The notes under the pieces: generated by a model | Databases searched by the model: none | The model's input: only the letters and a program-made list of their open reading frames with translations | Told to the model about the DNA's origin: nothing | Assembly (NCBI GenBank): GCA_017302255.1 | Contig: JAFLDV010000016.1 | Coordinates: 1 to 64,000 of the forward strand | DNA length: 64,000 nucleotides | DNA from: Gammaproteobacteria bacterium | GTDB taxonomy: Bacteria > Pseudomonadota > Gammaproteobacteria > Enterobacterales > Alteromonadaceae | Direction: 5' to 3' | In this document: in pieces, positions 17,357 to 27,164 of the stretch | Numbering within the stretch: the first letter of the stretch is position 1 | Layout: every line of letters starts with the position of its first letter | Position numbers and translations under genes: made by a program

Positions 17357-19204
17357 ATGAAGATGAAATCTACGCCAATAGCACTCGCCGTCGCGCTTGC
17401 GCTGTTGACAGCTTGCACACCTGAGCCAACAACAACGACCACAGCTCCGGAAGTAGCAAAGACTGAGACGCCAGCCACAGCCCAAAGCGAGAGCGATAAA
17501 GCCAACGCATATTTTGAACAAGTGTTTATGGACCAAGTTAATATGAGTCCTGAATCCTTAACCCAATTAGGCATCAAACAAAAGTATGACCAATGGGATG
17601 CTTTTACTGATGAAGCTGCCGACGCGATGCTGGCACTGCAAAAGCAACAATTAGCGGGTTTAGCTGCGTTTGACGTCAGTAAATTAGATGCACAAACTGC
17701 GCTCAGTCATCGCTTGCTCAAACAGCAACTTGAAGAAGAAATTGCCGATGACCGCTGGCGCTTATACAACTACCCTGTGAATCAAATGTATGGCTACCAT
17801 TCGAATGTGCCATCGCTTTTAATCAACCAACACATGATTGATGATGAAAGTGATGCCAAGGCTTATATCGCCCGATTAAACGGTATCCCAGCGCTGTTTA
17901 CCCAAGTGCAGCAGCAATTAGATAAACGGGCCGCACTTGGCATTATTCCGCCTAAGTTTGTGTTCCCGCTGGCGATTTCAGCGAGCAAAAACATCATCCA
18001 GGGTGCGCCGTTTACCGAAGGCGCCGATAGCACTTTGCTGGAAGACTTCAGCAAAAAAGTTAACGCGCTGAAAATTGACGATGCAGCTAAAGCGATGTTG
18101 ATAAAAGAAGCCAATATCGCCTTGGTCAGTTCAGTCAAACCTGCCTATGAAAGTTTAATCGCGTACTTAACCAAGCAAGAACAAACAGCTGGCACAGACG
18201 ATGGTGTTTGGCGCTTTAAAGATGGTGAAGCCTTCTACAACACGGCCCTAGCCCGCACAACTACAACCACCATGACGGCTGAAGAAATTCACCAATTGGG
18301 TTTAACTGAAGTCGCGCGTATTCATAGCGAAATGCAAGCGATCATGACTCAGGTAGGCTTTAAAGGCTCGTTGCAAGAGTTCTTTACCTTTCTGCGTGAT
18401 GATGCGCAGTTCTACTACCCAGATACTGCTGAAGGCAAAGCTGCGTATTTGGCTGAAGCAACACGCATTATCGACACGATGAAAGGCAAGCTCGACGAGT
18501 TGTTTTTGGTAAAGCCAAAAGCCGACATGATTGTTAAAGCAGTAGAGCCGTTTCGTGAAGAATCAGCAGGCAAAGCGTTTTACTCACAACCGTCAATGGA
18601 CGGCAAACGCCCTGGCACTTATTACGCCAATCTGCATAACATGAAAGATATGCCGAAATATCAAATGGAAGCGCTAGCGTACCATGAAGGGATCCCTGGC
18701 CATCACATGCAAATTGCTATTTCGCAAGAGCTAGAAAATGTGCCTAAATTCCGTAAGTTTGGTGGTTACACCGCGTACATCGAAGGTTGGGGTTTATACA
18801 CTGAGTTACTGCCAAAAGAGATCGGTTTTTATCAAGATCCGTACTCAGACTTTGGTCGGTTAGCGATGGAATTATGGCGCGCTTGTCGCTTGGTGGTTGA
18901 TACCGGTATTCACGCGAAAAAATGGACTCGCGAACAAGCGATCCAGTACCTGGTCGATAACACGCCAAACGCCAAAACTGAAGCTGTGAATGCTATTGAA
19001 CGTTATATCGTGATGCCTTCACAAGCCACTGCATACAAAATTGGCATGATTAAGCTGGTGCAACTGCGCGAAAAAGCCCGCCAAGCCCTTGGCGAGAAAT
19101 TTGATATTCGCGAATACCACGATGTTGTGTTGAAAAATGGTGCGGTACCGCTGGATGTGCTTGAACAGTTAGTTGACGATTATATCAAGTCGAAAAAAGG
19201 CTGA
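17357..19204 (+). CDS. DUF885 family lipoprotein (putative metallopeptidase-like)
   Basis: A 615-residue protein with a lipoprotein signal: hydrophobic A-L-A-V-A-L-A-L-L followed by lipobox L-T-A-C (cysteine at about 21), then a Thr/Pro-rich linker. The rest is the all-helical DUF885 domain. The segment A-Y-H-E-G-I-P-G-H-H-M-Q (about 441-452) supplies an H-E-x4-H-H zinc-site-like motif, with Y-I-E-G-W-G-L-Y-T-E about 35 residues on. It is likely a surface or periplasmic zinc peptidase, but the substrate is unknown. An AAGGGA site precedes the ATG and a strong terminator follows. Confidence 0.88.
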   Translation: MKMKSTPIALAVALALLTACTPEPTTTTTAPEVAKTETPATAQSESDKANAYFEQVFMDQVNMSPESLTQLGIKQKYDQWDAFTDEAADAMLALQKQQLAGLAAFDVSKLDAQTALSHRLLKQQLEEEIADDRWRLYNYPVNQMYGYHSNVPSLLINQHMIDDESDAKAYIARLNGIPALFTQVQQQLDKRAALGIIPPKFVFPLAISASKNIIQGAPFTEGADSTLLEDFSKKVNALKIDDAAKAMLIKEANIALVSSVKPAYESLIAYLTKQEQTAGTDDGVWRFKDGEAFYNTALARTTTTTMTAEEIHQLGLTEVARIHSEMQAIMTQVGFKGSLQEFFTFLRDDAQFYYPDTAEGKAAYLAEATRIIDTMKGKLDELFLVKPKADMIVKAVEPFREESAGKAFYSQPSMDGKRPGTYYANLHNMKDMPKYQMEALAYHEGIPGHHMQIAISQELENVPKFRKFGGYTAYIEGWGLYTELLPKEIGFYQDPYSDFGRLAMELWRACRLVVDTGIHAKKWTREQAIQYLVDNTPNAKTEAVNAIERYIVMPSQATAYKIGMIKLVQLREKARQALGEKFDIREYHDVVLKNGAVPLDVLEQLVDDYIKSKKG

Positions 19205-19262
19205 TTATGCGGCACCTGCAGTGGCGTTTTCCCGCTGCAAACACCGTTTAGCCAGCAAATTT

Positions 19263-19294
19263 AGGCTGCAACTTGTTGCAGCCTTTGTTTTTTT
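19263..19294 (+). terminator. Rho-independent terminator after the DUF885 gene
   Basis: A perfect 10-bp stem AGGCTGCAAC/GTTGCAGCCT (19263-19272 with 19275-19284) has a two-base loop closed by flexible pairs. A T-rich tract (19285-19294) follows on the plus strand. Confidence 0.9.
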
Positions 19295-19401
19295 AAGTTA
19301 TTGATCTGCAATACTGAGAAATCGATACCCGTTCAACAATTTTTTATCGGTGCTGGCTATCCTTGCTAGGATCAGTATCGTAAAAACCGAAACGAGCCTT
19401 T

Positions 19402-20367
19402 ATGTTACAACTGCATATTTTTGATCCAGAAAGTGCGCGTTGGCGTCAGATTGATGCCGACACTTTGCGCTACCCGCTAAACGGTGATGAAAAAATCTGG
19501 GCCGACCTTTCCACGGCGACTCTAGTTGAACAACAAAATCTATTGCAAAAACTGTCAATTCACCCGGTCATCGCCGAAGACTTTTTACGAGAACGCCATC
19601 CACCAAAACTTGAAGCGACGGCTGAATTCACCCTACTGATTTTGCGCGCCTTTGCCGGCAAGAATTTCATCGACTATCCAGGGCATGCGCAAATTAGTTT
19701 ATTGTTTTCCGGCAATATCTTATTGTACAAATGCCAACAGATGGCTTTTGACTTTGCCCTGTTAATCCCATCATTCGACCCAAGCAAAGTTCATATGGCG
19801 ATGAAAGATTGGGTGAAACAGTACATTCATAGTGTGTCTGCGAGCTACCTAGAAAAGCTGATTAATTTTGAAGATGAGCTCGGCGATTTTGAAGACTTGA
19901 TGCTAACTCATGGTGATGATCACAAAATGGCCACTATCATGCGTTATCGCTCCGTGTTTAGAAAACTCGAACGTAACCTCGCCTACCAAAAAGAAATGTT
20001 CGCAGACTTATTAACGCCTGAAGACGACCATCCTTTTGTTGCACAGTTTCAGACGGTCGAGCTGCGTGATTTTTATGAAAAATTCGAACGACTGCATAGC
20101 ATGACACAAATGTACTATGACCAACTCGGTGATTTAGTCAGTGCTTATATGTCAACATCATCACACCAAATCAACGAGCGGATGAAGGTATTGACCATGG
20201 TGTCGACGATTTTTATCCCATTAACCTTTATCGTTGGCATTTATGGGATGAATTTTGACAATATGCCAGAATTACATCTAGCCAGCGGCTATTATTGGAC
20301 ATTAATAGGCATGGGCGCGTTAGCGATTGGGATGTTGGTCGGCTTTAAAGTCAAACGCTGGTGGTAG
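19402..20367 (+). CDS. corA: CorA-family magnesium/metal transporter
   Basis: A 321-residue pentameric channel protein. A cytoplasmic alpha/beta funnel is followed by a long helix (about 140-255) and two C-terminal membrane helices. The first, V-S-T-I-F-I-P-L-T-F-I-V-G-I-Y, ends in the signature Y-G-M-N (about 287-290). The protein ends with the basic K-V-K-R-W-W tail typical of the family. The GMN motif is intact. ZntB-like zinc transport cannot be excluded, but the E/D-rich loop after GMN (F-D-N-M-P-E-L) fits CorA. It is followed at once by mgtE, so this is a magnesium-transport pair. Confidence 0.9.
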   Translation: MLQLHIFDPESARWRQIDADTLRYPLNGDEKIWADLSTATLVEQQNLLQKLSIHPVIAEDFLRERHPPKLEATAEFTLLILRAFAGKNFIDYPGHAQISLLFSGNILLYKCQQMAFDFALLIPSFDPSKVHMAMKDWVKQYIHSVSASYLEKLINFEDELGDFEDLMLTHGDDHKMATIMRYRSVFRKLERNLAYQKEMFADLLTPEDDHPFVAQFQTVELRDFYEKFERLHSMTQMYYDQLGDLVSAYMSTSSHQINERMKVLTMVSTIFIPLTFIVGIYGMNFDNMPELHLASGYYWTLIGMGALAIGMLVGFKVKRWW

Positions 20368-20418
20368 CAAAATAATCGCAAAATCATGTTGAATTGACTA
20401 TAAAAATGTTGTCTAGCT

Positions 20419-20467
20419 GCGGTATTATCCGCACCGATTTGGCATGGGAGTCAAAACCGAGTTTTGA
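20419..20467 (+). promoter_or_regulatory. Structured leader upstream of mgtE
   Basis: Two short hairpins can form: GCGG/CCGC with a six-base loop (20419-20432) and a perfect 7-bp stem TCAAAAC/GTTTTGA (20451-20467). They lie 34-82 bases before the start codon. They do not match the M-box or mgtA-type magnesium riboswitch as I know them. Regulatory function is only suggested by position upstream of a magnesium transporter. Confidence 0.3.
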
Positions 20468-20500
20468 TTCAGGGGTTGGACCTCAAAAAGGACAACAGTG

Positions 20501-21850
20501 ATGGTTGAGAAAGAACTTCTGGATATCGAAGAGATAGTCCGCGATAGTTTCGACGAAGAAGAAGTCGAACAACTCGGGGTTAAACTCAGCCAGCTTGAGC
20601 CGGAAGAAATTGCCGTTGCGCTCGAAGCCATGCCATTGGAACAGCGGATCAGTACTTGGCAGAGCCTTGACGCCGACGAACAAATCCATGCGCTGAATTA
20701 CATGCGGGAAGATGCCCGCAAAAACATCTTTAAACAACTCGATGAACATGAACTCACTACTTTAGTGGAGCGCATGGATGTTGATGATTTAATTGAAATG
20801 CTTGATGAACTGCCGACTGCAGTCTATCAAGCTGCCTGCTTAAAATTAGATGCCAGTGAAAAATTATGGCTGGCGACTGCTCTCGCTTACACCGACGACC
20901 AATGCGGTCGTTATGCAGACCACGATGTTCTGACCATAACCAAAAACGCGAAAGTGCGTGATGCTGTTCGTTTATTTAAAAAGCTCAAAGAAGATTCCGA
21001 GTACCACGACGCTTTGATGGTGGTCGACCGCACAGGTCGTTACGTCGGACTTTTGCATGGCACCACCCTCCTTGGTGAGCCAAGCCACCTGCCAGTTTTT
21101 GAGTTTCTCGATGAACAAGCACCTGTGGTTGAAGGTGATATGGATCTTGATACAGGTTCAGATTTAGTCTCGCGTTCAGGTTACACCGCACTGGCGGTAG
21201 TTGACGCCGAGGGTAAATTATTAGGCCGGATCTCTATCGGCGAAGCGTTAGAAAACGTGCGTCGTAGTTTAGAAAGTCAATTCATGCACACCGCAGGTCT
21301 CGATGAAAATGAAGACTTATTCGCACCAGTTATCGCCAGCGCCAAAAGCCGCGCACTTTGGCTGGGTATCAATTTACTCACGGCGTTTTTAGCGAGCTGG
21401 ACCATAGGTTTGTTTGAAGCAACACTAGAGCAAGTGGTTGCACTTGCTGTGTTAATGCCGATTGTCGCTAGTATGGGTGGTATCGCCGGTAGCCAAACTC
21501 TAACGCTGATTATTCGTGGTTTAGCACTTGGGCAGATAACCCCACAAACCTATTTCACCTTAATGCGCAAAGAGCTCAGCATCGGTCTTATCAATGGTTT
21601 GCTCTGGGCGCTGGTTATTTTCGGCGTGACCTATTTATGGTTTGGTGATGTCATCATCGGCACAGTGATAGCGTTGGCGATTGTGATTAATATTTGTGTC
21701 GCCGCGTTATCTGGCGTGGTGATCCCAGTTTGGCTAGAAAAAGCCAAGATCGATCCAGCGCTGTCTGGCTCAGTGATCCTAACAACCATCACTGATGTCA
21801 TCGGCTTTTTTGTCTTTTTAGGCTTAGGCTCATTGTTGCTGTTGCCCTAG
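20501..21850 (+). CDS. mgtE: Magnesium transporter MgtE
   Basis: A 449-residue transporter. The cytoplasmic N domain has helical repeats with L-E-A-M-P-L-E-Q-R and L-D-E-L-P motifs (residues about 20-130). Tandem CBS domains follow (about 140-255). Five membrane helices begin at about 285 with the conserved R-A-L-W-L-G-I-N-L-L-T-A-F-L-A-S. The pore motif region A-S-M-G-G-I-A-G-S-Q-T-L-T is at about 326-338, and D-V-I-G-F-F-V-F-L-G-L-G lies near the end. CBS domains normally gate the channel in response to cytosolic magnesium. AAGGA lies 8 bases upstream of ATG 20501; a GTG directly before it could also be used. Confidence 0.95.
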   Translation: MVEKELLDIEEIVRDSFDEEEVEQLGVKLSQLEPEEIAVALEAMPLEQRISTWQSLDADEQIHALNYMREDARKNIFKQLDEHELTTLVERMDVDDLIEMLDELPTAVYQAACLKLDASEKLWLATALAYTDDQCGRYADHDVLTITKNAKVRDAVRLFKKLKEDSEYHDALMVVDRTGRYVGLLHGTTLLGEPSHLPVFEFLDEQAPVVEGDMDLDTGSDLVSRSGYTALAVVDAEGKLLGRISIGEALENVRRSLESQFMHTAGLDENEDLFAPVIASAKSRALWLGINLLTAFLASWTIGLFEATLEQVVALAVLMPIVASMGGIAGSQTLTLIIRGLALGQITPQTYFTLMRKELSIGLINGLLWALVIFGVTYLWFGDVIIGTVIALAIVINICVAALSGVVIPVWLEKAKIDPALSGSVILTTITDVIGFFVFLGLGSLLLLP

Positions 21851-21963
21851 CTCGCGTATTTCGCGTTAGCAAATATCTGAAAATTAACCTACTTACTGCA
21901 AATTACTCAAAAGACTGACTACAATCAGCGATAAGAATGACGCAGTCAGACACCGGAGTCTGC

Positions 21964-22869
21964 ATGAAAATTGCCGTGTTATCCCGCAATGCCGAACTTT
22001 ACTCAACCAAACGCATCGTTGAAACCGCTGAAGCGCGCGGCCATCAGGTCGAAGTCATAGATCCGACCTTGTGTTATATGAACATCAATCACAACGCGTT
22101 ATCAGTTCACTTTCGTGGCCAAGCGCTTGATGATATTGACGCAGTGATCCCAAGAATTGGCGCATCAATCACCTTTTACGGCAGTGCCGTTTTACGACAA
22201 TTTGAAATGATGGGTGTCTATTGCCTGAATGAATCAGCCGCCATTGGTCGAGCACGCGATAAGCTAAATTCACTGCAACTGCTGGCTCGCGATGGTATCG
22301 GCTTGCCAGTGACTGGTTTTGCCGATAAACCTGGTGATATCCCTGATCTCATTGAAATGGTCGGCGGCGCGCCGTTAGTCATTAAACTTTTAGAAGGCAC
22401 CCAAGGTATTGGTGTGGTCCTTGCGGAAACCCGAACTGCTGCCGAAAGTGTTATTGAAGCTTTTATGGGGCTAAATGCCAATATTCTGGTACAAGAATAC
22501 ATTCGAGAAGCCAATGGTGCAGACATCCGCTGTTTTGTGGTTGGCAATAAAGTTGTTGCCGCGATGAAACGTCAAGCGAAGCCCGGTGAATTTCGCTCGA
22601 ATTTACACCGCGGTGGCACTGCGACCAAAATCAAATTATCTAAAGCAGAGCGACAAACTGCCATCAAAGCCGCGCGCTGTATGGGATTAAACGTGGCTGG
22701 CGTAGATATTTTACGGGCGAACCAAGGTCCTGTGGTGATGGAAGTTAATAGCTCACCTGGACTTGAAGGTATTGAAGGCGCCAGTGAAGTTGATGTCACT
22801 GCAGCGATGATTGAATATGTCGAACAAGAAGTGTTAAAACATCAGGCCAAAATGCGGAGTAAGCAATGA
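21964..22869 (+). CDS. rimK: Ribosomal protein S6-L-glutamate ligase RimK
   Basis: A 301-residue ATP-grasp ligase that adds glutamates to the C-terminus of ribosomal protein S6. The start at 21964 gives [14 protein letters not shown], the family N-terminus, after a GGAG site; the longer frame from 21937 adds nine residues without support. ATP-grasp landmarks are [14 protein letters not shown] (about 139-152), [12 protein letters not shown] and [11 protein letters not shown] (about 259-269). Length equals E. coli RimK. It overlaps the next gene by 4 bases. Confidence 0.95.
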   Translation: MKIAVLSRNAELYSTKRIVETAEARGHQVEVIDPTLCYMNINHNALSVHFRGQALDDIDAVIPRIGASITFYGSAVLRQFEMMGVYCLNESAAIGRARDKLNSLQLLARDGIGLPVTGFADKPGDIPDLIEMVGGAPLVIKLLEGTQGIGVVLAETRTAAESVIEAFMGLNANILVQEYIREANGADIRCFVVGNKVVAAMKRQAKPGEFRSNLHRGGTATKIKLSKAERQTAIKAARCMGLNVAGVDILRANQGPVVMEVNSSPGLEGIEGASEVDVTAAMIEYVEQEVLKHQAKMRSKQ

Positions 22870-23978
22870 GCGAACAACAAACTAGCGGCCCAGTCGTCGA
22901 CCCTGATGAAATCAAAACAGTGCCGGTCGCCGAAGAACATCTGCCGTTTACCCTAGGGAATAGCTCAATTGCGCCAGGAACTCGCGCAGTCGTCGATATC
23001 CCTTTTGGTAAACTCTACACTCACACTGAACTTAACATCGGCGCCCATGTTGTCCATGGCAAAAGACCTGGTCCAGTATTACTCATCACCGCAGCCTTAC
23101 ATGGCGATGAAATCAATGGCGTTGAAATTTGTCGACGCTTGTTACGACTGCCAAAAATCAATAGCCTCAAAGGCACCTTGGTGGTGGTCCCTATCGTCAA
23201 CACTTATGGTTTTGTCCAACAAAGTCGATATTTACCGGATAGACGCGATCTAAACCGTAGCTTCCCAGGCAGTGAAAAGGGCTCTTTGGGTAGTCGGATG
23301 GCATGGCAATTCACTGATCGCATTTTGAAAAAATGTACGCATGTCATTGATTTACATACAGGTGCCATCCATCGCAGTAACCTGCCCCAAGTTCGAGCAA
23401 CCTCTCGCGATAAAGTATCGCTTAAAATGGCGGAGAGTTTTAACGCGCCAATTATCATCAAAGCTGCGAGTCGCGACGGCACCATGCGCGGAACCGCGAA
23501 CAATATGGGTATCCCGATTATTCTGTACGAAGCCGGTGAAGCACTGCGATTTGACGAACACGCCATTAAAATTGGTGTTCGTGGCATTATGAATGTAATG
23601 CACAGTTTGGGCATGCTCAGAAGTGTCAAGCGCCCAGAGAAAACCCGCTCGTTATTTTCCAAGAAAAGTAGTTGGATCCGTGCCGAGCATGATGGTATTG
23701 CTCGTTATTACTTCGGCCTTGGTCAAAAAGTTGATCAAGGCGATATCCTCGCGCATATCTACTCACCCTACAGTGATTTTGAAGTCGCGGTGCAGGCTTC
23801 ATTTTCTGGAATTATCATCGGTCGCAACAACTTACCATTAATTAATGAAGGCGAAGCCTTGTTCCATATTGCCGAAGTCAGCGAATTGGAAGAAGCAGAA
23901 AAGACCATTGATGCTATCAGCGATGAAGTCGACAACGCCATGCCTGCAGTACTAGGTGGCGATTACGGCGTAGTATAG
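22866..23978 (+). CDS. Succinylglutamate desuccinylase/aspartoacylase family zinc hydrolase
   Basis: A 370-residue M14-like amidohydrolase. Zinc ligands are in [10 protein letters not shown] (about 77-86, His and Glu) and I-D-L-H-T-G-A (about 160-166, His). The substrate-binding [11 protein letters not shown] segment is at about 124-134. A C-terminal beta domain (about 270-350) resembles a barrel-sandwich fold. Translation is coupled to rimK (ATGA). Desuccinylases of arginine catabolism lie in ast operons, which this one does not. The pairing suggests an enzyme acting on glutamylated or N-acyl amino-acid products linked to RimK; this is inference. Confidence 0.87.
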   Translation: MSEQQTSGPVVDPDEIKTVPVAEEHLPFTLGNSSIAPGTRAVVDIPFGKLYTHTELNIGAHVVHGKRPGPVLLITAALHGDEINGVEICRRLLRLPKINSLKGTLVVVPIVNTYGFVQQSRYLPDRRDLNRSFPGSEKGSLGSRMAWQFTDRILKKCTHVIDLHTGAIHRSNLPQVRATSRDKVSLKMAESFNAPIIIKAASRDGTMRGTANNMGIPIILYEAGEALRFDEHAIKIGVRGIMNVMHSLGMLRSVKRPEKTRSLFSKKSSWIRAEHDGIARYYFGLGQKVDQGDILAHIYSPYSDFEVAVQASFSGIIIGRNNLPLINEGEALFHIAEVSELEEAEKTIDAISDEVDNAMPAVLGGDYGVV

Positions 23979-23999
23979 CTACTGGCATCTTGTCTAAGG

Positions 24000-24025
24000 T
24001 GGTGCCGCTTAAAACGGCACCATTT
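24000..24025 (+). terminator. Probable terminator after the rimK operon
   Basis: An 8-bp perfect stem TGGTGCCG/CGGCACCA (24000-24007 with 24015-24022) with a 7-base loop. It is followed by only three T residues, so termination may be incomplete. Confidence 0.6.
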
Positions 24026-24179
24026 GTCAGTAACTGCTGGGGAAACTTCAATTCTAAGCGATATTGCAAAGCTCAAGTGCCGACTTCATGAACCTGTGAG
24101 ATGTTAGCGAGAGCCGTTTCCTTGGCGACCAAACCTTGTTAGACTTTTCTTAACCGCTGAGAACTAGGCTAAGCGCTTG

Positions 24180-25625
24180 ATGCAAGACGATAATCTCATA
24201 CCATTATTTGTCGATTTGGATGGAACATACAGCAAAGCTGACTTGCTGTTTGAGAGTTTTGTTGACGCCTGTAAGCGCAACCCGCTGGTGCTAATTTATT
24301 GCTGCTTCTGGCTGGCTCGTGGCGTAGCCTATCTAAAATTTCGTTTAGCTGCGGCGGCGCAAGTTAACGTTGACCTATTGCCACTTAATCCAGAATTTCT
24401 AAAGTTTCTGCGCGCGGAAAAAGCCAAAGGTCGGGTCATTTATTTGGCTACCGCCGCCAGCGAGCAATACGCACAGCAAATCATTGCGCATTCCAATATT
24501 TTTCATGGCTACCTTGCCAGTGACCAACAGCTTAACTTAACTGCAGAGGCCAAATTACGGAAAATACAGGAGATTTCGGCAGATTTCGCCTACGCAGGTA
24601 ATGATGTCATCGATTTTGTGTTGTTTGCCCATGCCAAACACAGCTACCTAGTAAACCCAAGTCGCAAAGTGCGTTTGGCACTTGGTCGTCAATCCGTCGA
24701 TGCCTGCAACTTTAGCCAAACTTTTGATATTACTACCAGCCCTCCAGCACACAAACTGTGGCTTCAACAATTACGCATTCATCAGTGGCTGAAGAACTTG
24801 TTGCTGTTTGTCCCTTTGTTAGTCTCAGGTTTATTCACCGATGTTTCAAAAATTGCCTTGTTGTTTATCGCTTTTATTGCTTTTGGCGCAATGGCTTCAG
24901 CGACTTATATCATCAACGATTTGGTCGACTTACAGTCAGATCGGTGTCATCGCGTAAAATGCCATCGACCACTCGCCGCTGGACTCATCAGTATTCACAG
25001 TGCATTGTTGGTAAGTCTGATTCTGATTGTTTTCGCTGTTGCTCTCGCCACATTGGTGAATGCCGAATTCTTGCAACTACTTTTGCTTTATCTTGGGATC
25101 ACGCTGATTTATTCGCTAGCAATAAAACGTTTTGTGGCGATTGATGTGCTGACGTTGGCAGCGCTATACACTCTCCGAATAGTCGCTGGTGCGGCCGCGA
25201 TATCAGTCATAGTATCGGGTTGGTTGTTAGCATTTTCAGTCAGTATTTTCCTGAGCTTGGCACTTGTCAAACGTTGCGCTGAAGTGCAAAACCTGCAATC
25301 TGGCGATGTCCAACAACTGATTGGCCGCGGATATCGACTTACCCACTATAAGCTACTCTCGTTTTTTGGCATTATCGCGGCGACGTTAGCGGTGCTGATG
25401 TTAGGTTTTTACGTGGATCATAATATCGCTAGCAAACAATACCCCCACGCCCAACTACTATGGCTGTTACTGCCGCTATTGAGTTATTGGCTGATGTTTG
25501 TTTGGCGAGCAACCAAGCGCGGAGATATGCACGATGACCCACTGGTATTTGCCATGCAAAACAAAGTAAGCCTCGGTATTATCAGCATTTGCGTCGCAAC
25601 CACAGTATTGGCGCAAATCGGATGA
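24180..25625 (+). CDS. HAD phosphatase-UbiA prenyltransferase fusion (polyprenyl-phosphate sugar transferase type)
   Basis: A 481-residue two-domain membrane enzyme. Residues about 1-180 form a HAD-like domain with nucleophile motif F-V-D-L-D-G-T (D12, D14). The rest is an UbiA-type prenyltransferase with about eight membrane helices. Its first aspartate-rich motif is I-N-D-L-V-D-L-Q-S-D-R (about 244-254), followed by K-C-H-R-P-L-A-A-G. This fusion resembles proteins annotated as decaprenyl-phosphate phosphoribosyltransferases: the UbiA part would load a phosphosugar onto polyprenyl phosphate and the HAD part remove a phosphate. The start ATG lacks a good ribosome-binding site. It overlaps the next gene by 4 bases. 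Confidence 0.82.
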   Translation: MQDDNLIPLFVDLDGTYSKADLLFESFVDACKRNPLVLIYCCFWLARGVAYLKFRLAAAAQVNVDLLPLNPEFLKFLRAEKAKGRVIYLATAASEQYAQQIIAHSNIFHGYLASDQQLNLTAEAKLRKIQEISADFAYAGNDVIDFVLFAHAKHSYLVNPSRKVRLALGRQSVDACNFSQTFDITTSPPAHKLWLQQLRIHQWLKNLLLFVPLLVSGLFTDVSKIALLFIAFIAFGAMASATYIINDLVDLQSDRCHRVKCHRPLAAGLISIHSALLVSLILIVFAVALATLVNAEFLQLLLLYLGITLIYSLAIKRFVAIDVLTLAALYTLRIVAGAAAISVIVSGWLLAFSVSIFLSLALVKRCAEVQNLQSGDVQQLIGRGYRLTHYKLLSFFGIIAATLAVLMLGFYVDHNIASKQYPHAQLLWLLLPLLSYWLMFVWRATKRGDMHDDPLVFAMQNKVSLGIISICVATTVLAQIG

Positions 25626-27151
25626 ATAGTTGGATGCTGCGCCATAGATTTGGCATTTTGCTGTTTTTACTGCTGTTTGCCGGTAATTCCTTGTGGTTGT
25701 ATAGCACGCGCAGCATTCCAATCACGGATGATGATATTTGGGGCGCAACTGCAGTATTGGGTACTCCAATCGAGGTGGTGATTTTCACCTTACGCTGGGA
25801 TCTACATCCACCTTTATATTATTTACTGCTTGATTGCTGGGCAATTTTCGGCAAATCAGATCTGTGGCTCTCGATGAGCTCGTGTTTTATTCATGCGCTG
25901 ATATCAACTGTGGCATTTAACTATGTTTATCGCCGCCACGGTGCAGTCGCGGCATTGTGCTCCACCGCCTTGGTATTCTGTAGTCCGTTGTTGCTCGAGC
26001 AAAGCGTCAAAATCCGAATGTATCCGTTTTTGGCATTGCTGTCGCTTTGCATATTTTATCTGATTGAAAAATATAAAGAAGCTGATAAAAAATCACTGCT
26101 AGTGAGCATAGCTGCATTGGGTGTCGCGCTAATCTATAGTCATGCCATTGGCGTAATTCTATTGTTTTTCCATTTTTGTTATGGCTTCTTAAGCCTACAA
26201 GCTAGACAGCGGCGAGTCTGGATTGTTATGCATATGCTTGTAGCGCTGACCGCTTTGCCAGTCATCGCCAACTCGATGATCCGAAAGCTTGGCCATGCGT
26301 TAACACCAGCTGCAGCGCAAATCTGGCAATTATTCCAAGATTTATTGGTTGGCACTGCCACGAACCACTCAGCGACAACCCAACAACTTGGCGCGACTTT
26401 TAATTCCACTAATCTGCTTGAATTTGTTATTGCTCTGCTACTGGTGCTGCAATGCCTGTTAATGCTGTACGCAAGCCGCGATAAAACAACCCGCAATATC
26501 TTGCTTTGCTACCTTGTACTGCCAGTGCTGGTCTTTGTTTTGCTGTCATATATCGTTAAACCGCTATGGCTAGAACGAAACTTCATTTTTGCCCTGCCGA
26601 TCCTCAGCATCATGTTTGGGATCTGTTTGGCAAAGATGCCAACGCCAAATTGGCTAAAACTAACGTTAGTCTTTGCCATCGTCGGCATCAACTTGAGCCA
26701 AAGCGCAATGCAAAACAGGCGTCATCCAACGGAAAATTCATTTGCGCAGGTCATCGAATTTTTACAGAACGAAAAACAAACCAAGGCAAAAATCTGTGTC
26801 GTAGCACCCAATCACGTCAGTACTTTTTGGTCATTACAACGTTATTTGATGCACACTGAGTGGGGAAATCCAACAGATATTCAACCACCATTAGGTGAGC
26901 GTTGGCTGCAAATTCGCGAACAACTGCCCGAATCGTTGGTTAAGCTACTAAAACTGCGAGCACCATCACATTTTTCTGAAAGTACTGATTTGGTTATTGC
27001 CTCAACTACAGTCGAGAGGTGTCAACTAGCAGATATCACATCGCGGTATTTGGTCATTGAAACTCGACCATTTGATACGCTAAATCCGGCCTACCCACTG
27101 ATTTTTGCTAACGACCACTATCAGATTTTTGGTCAAGAGCAAAATCAGTGA
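25622..27151 (+). CDS. GT-C fold glycosyltransferase (family 39/ArnT-like)
   Basis: A 509-residue integral membrane protein with about 10-12 helices and a C-terminal soluble part (about 380-509). The first periplasmic loop holds the acidic cluster I-T-D-D-D-I-W-G (D36-D38), the usual catalytic site of GT-C enzymes. It is followed by R-W-D-L-H-P-P-L-Y-Y-L-L (about 58-69), a motif of lipid-linked sugar transferases. Translation is coupled to the HAD-UbiA gene. The pair probably makes a polyprenyl-linked pentose or similar sugar and transfers it to a periplasmic acceptor. The acceptor (lipid A, pilin or other glycan) is unknown. Confidence 0.8.
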   Translation: MNSWMLRHRFGILLFLLLFAGNSLWLYSTRSIPITDDDIWGATAVLGTPIEVVIFTLRWDLHPPLYYLLLDCWAIFGKSDLWLSMSSCFIHALISTVAFNYVYRRHGAVAALCSTALVFCSPLLLEQSVKIRMYPFLALLSLCIFYLIEKYKEADKKSLLVSIAALGVALIYSHAIGVILLFFHFCYGFLSLQARQRRVWIVMHMLVALTALPVIANSMIRKLGHALTPAAAQIWQLFQDLLVGTATNHSATTQQLGATFNSTNLLEFVIALLLVLQCLLMLYASRDKTTRNILLCYLVLPVLVFVLLSYIVKPLWLERNFIFALPILSIMFGICLAKMPTPNWLKLTLVFAIVGINLSQSAMQNRRHPTENSFAQVIEFLQNEKQTKAKICVVAPNHVSTFWSLQRYLMHTEWGNPTDIQPPLGERWLQIREQLPESLVKLLKLRAPSHFSESTDLVIASTTVERCQLADITSRYLVIETRPFDTLNPAYPLIFANDHYQIFGQEQNQ

Positions 27152-27164
27152 GCAGCACAAATCG

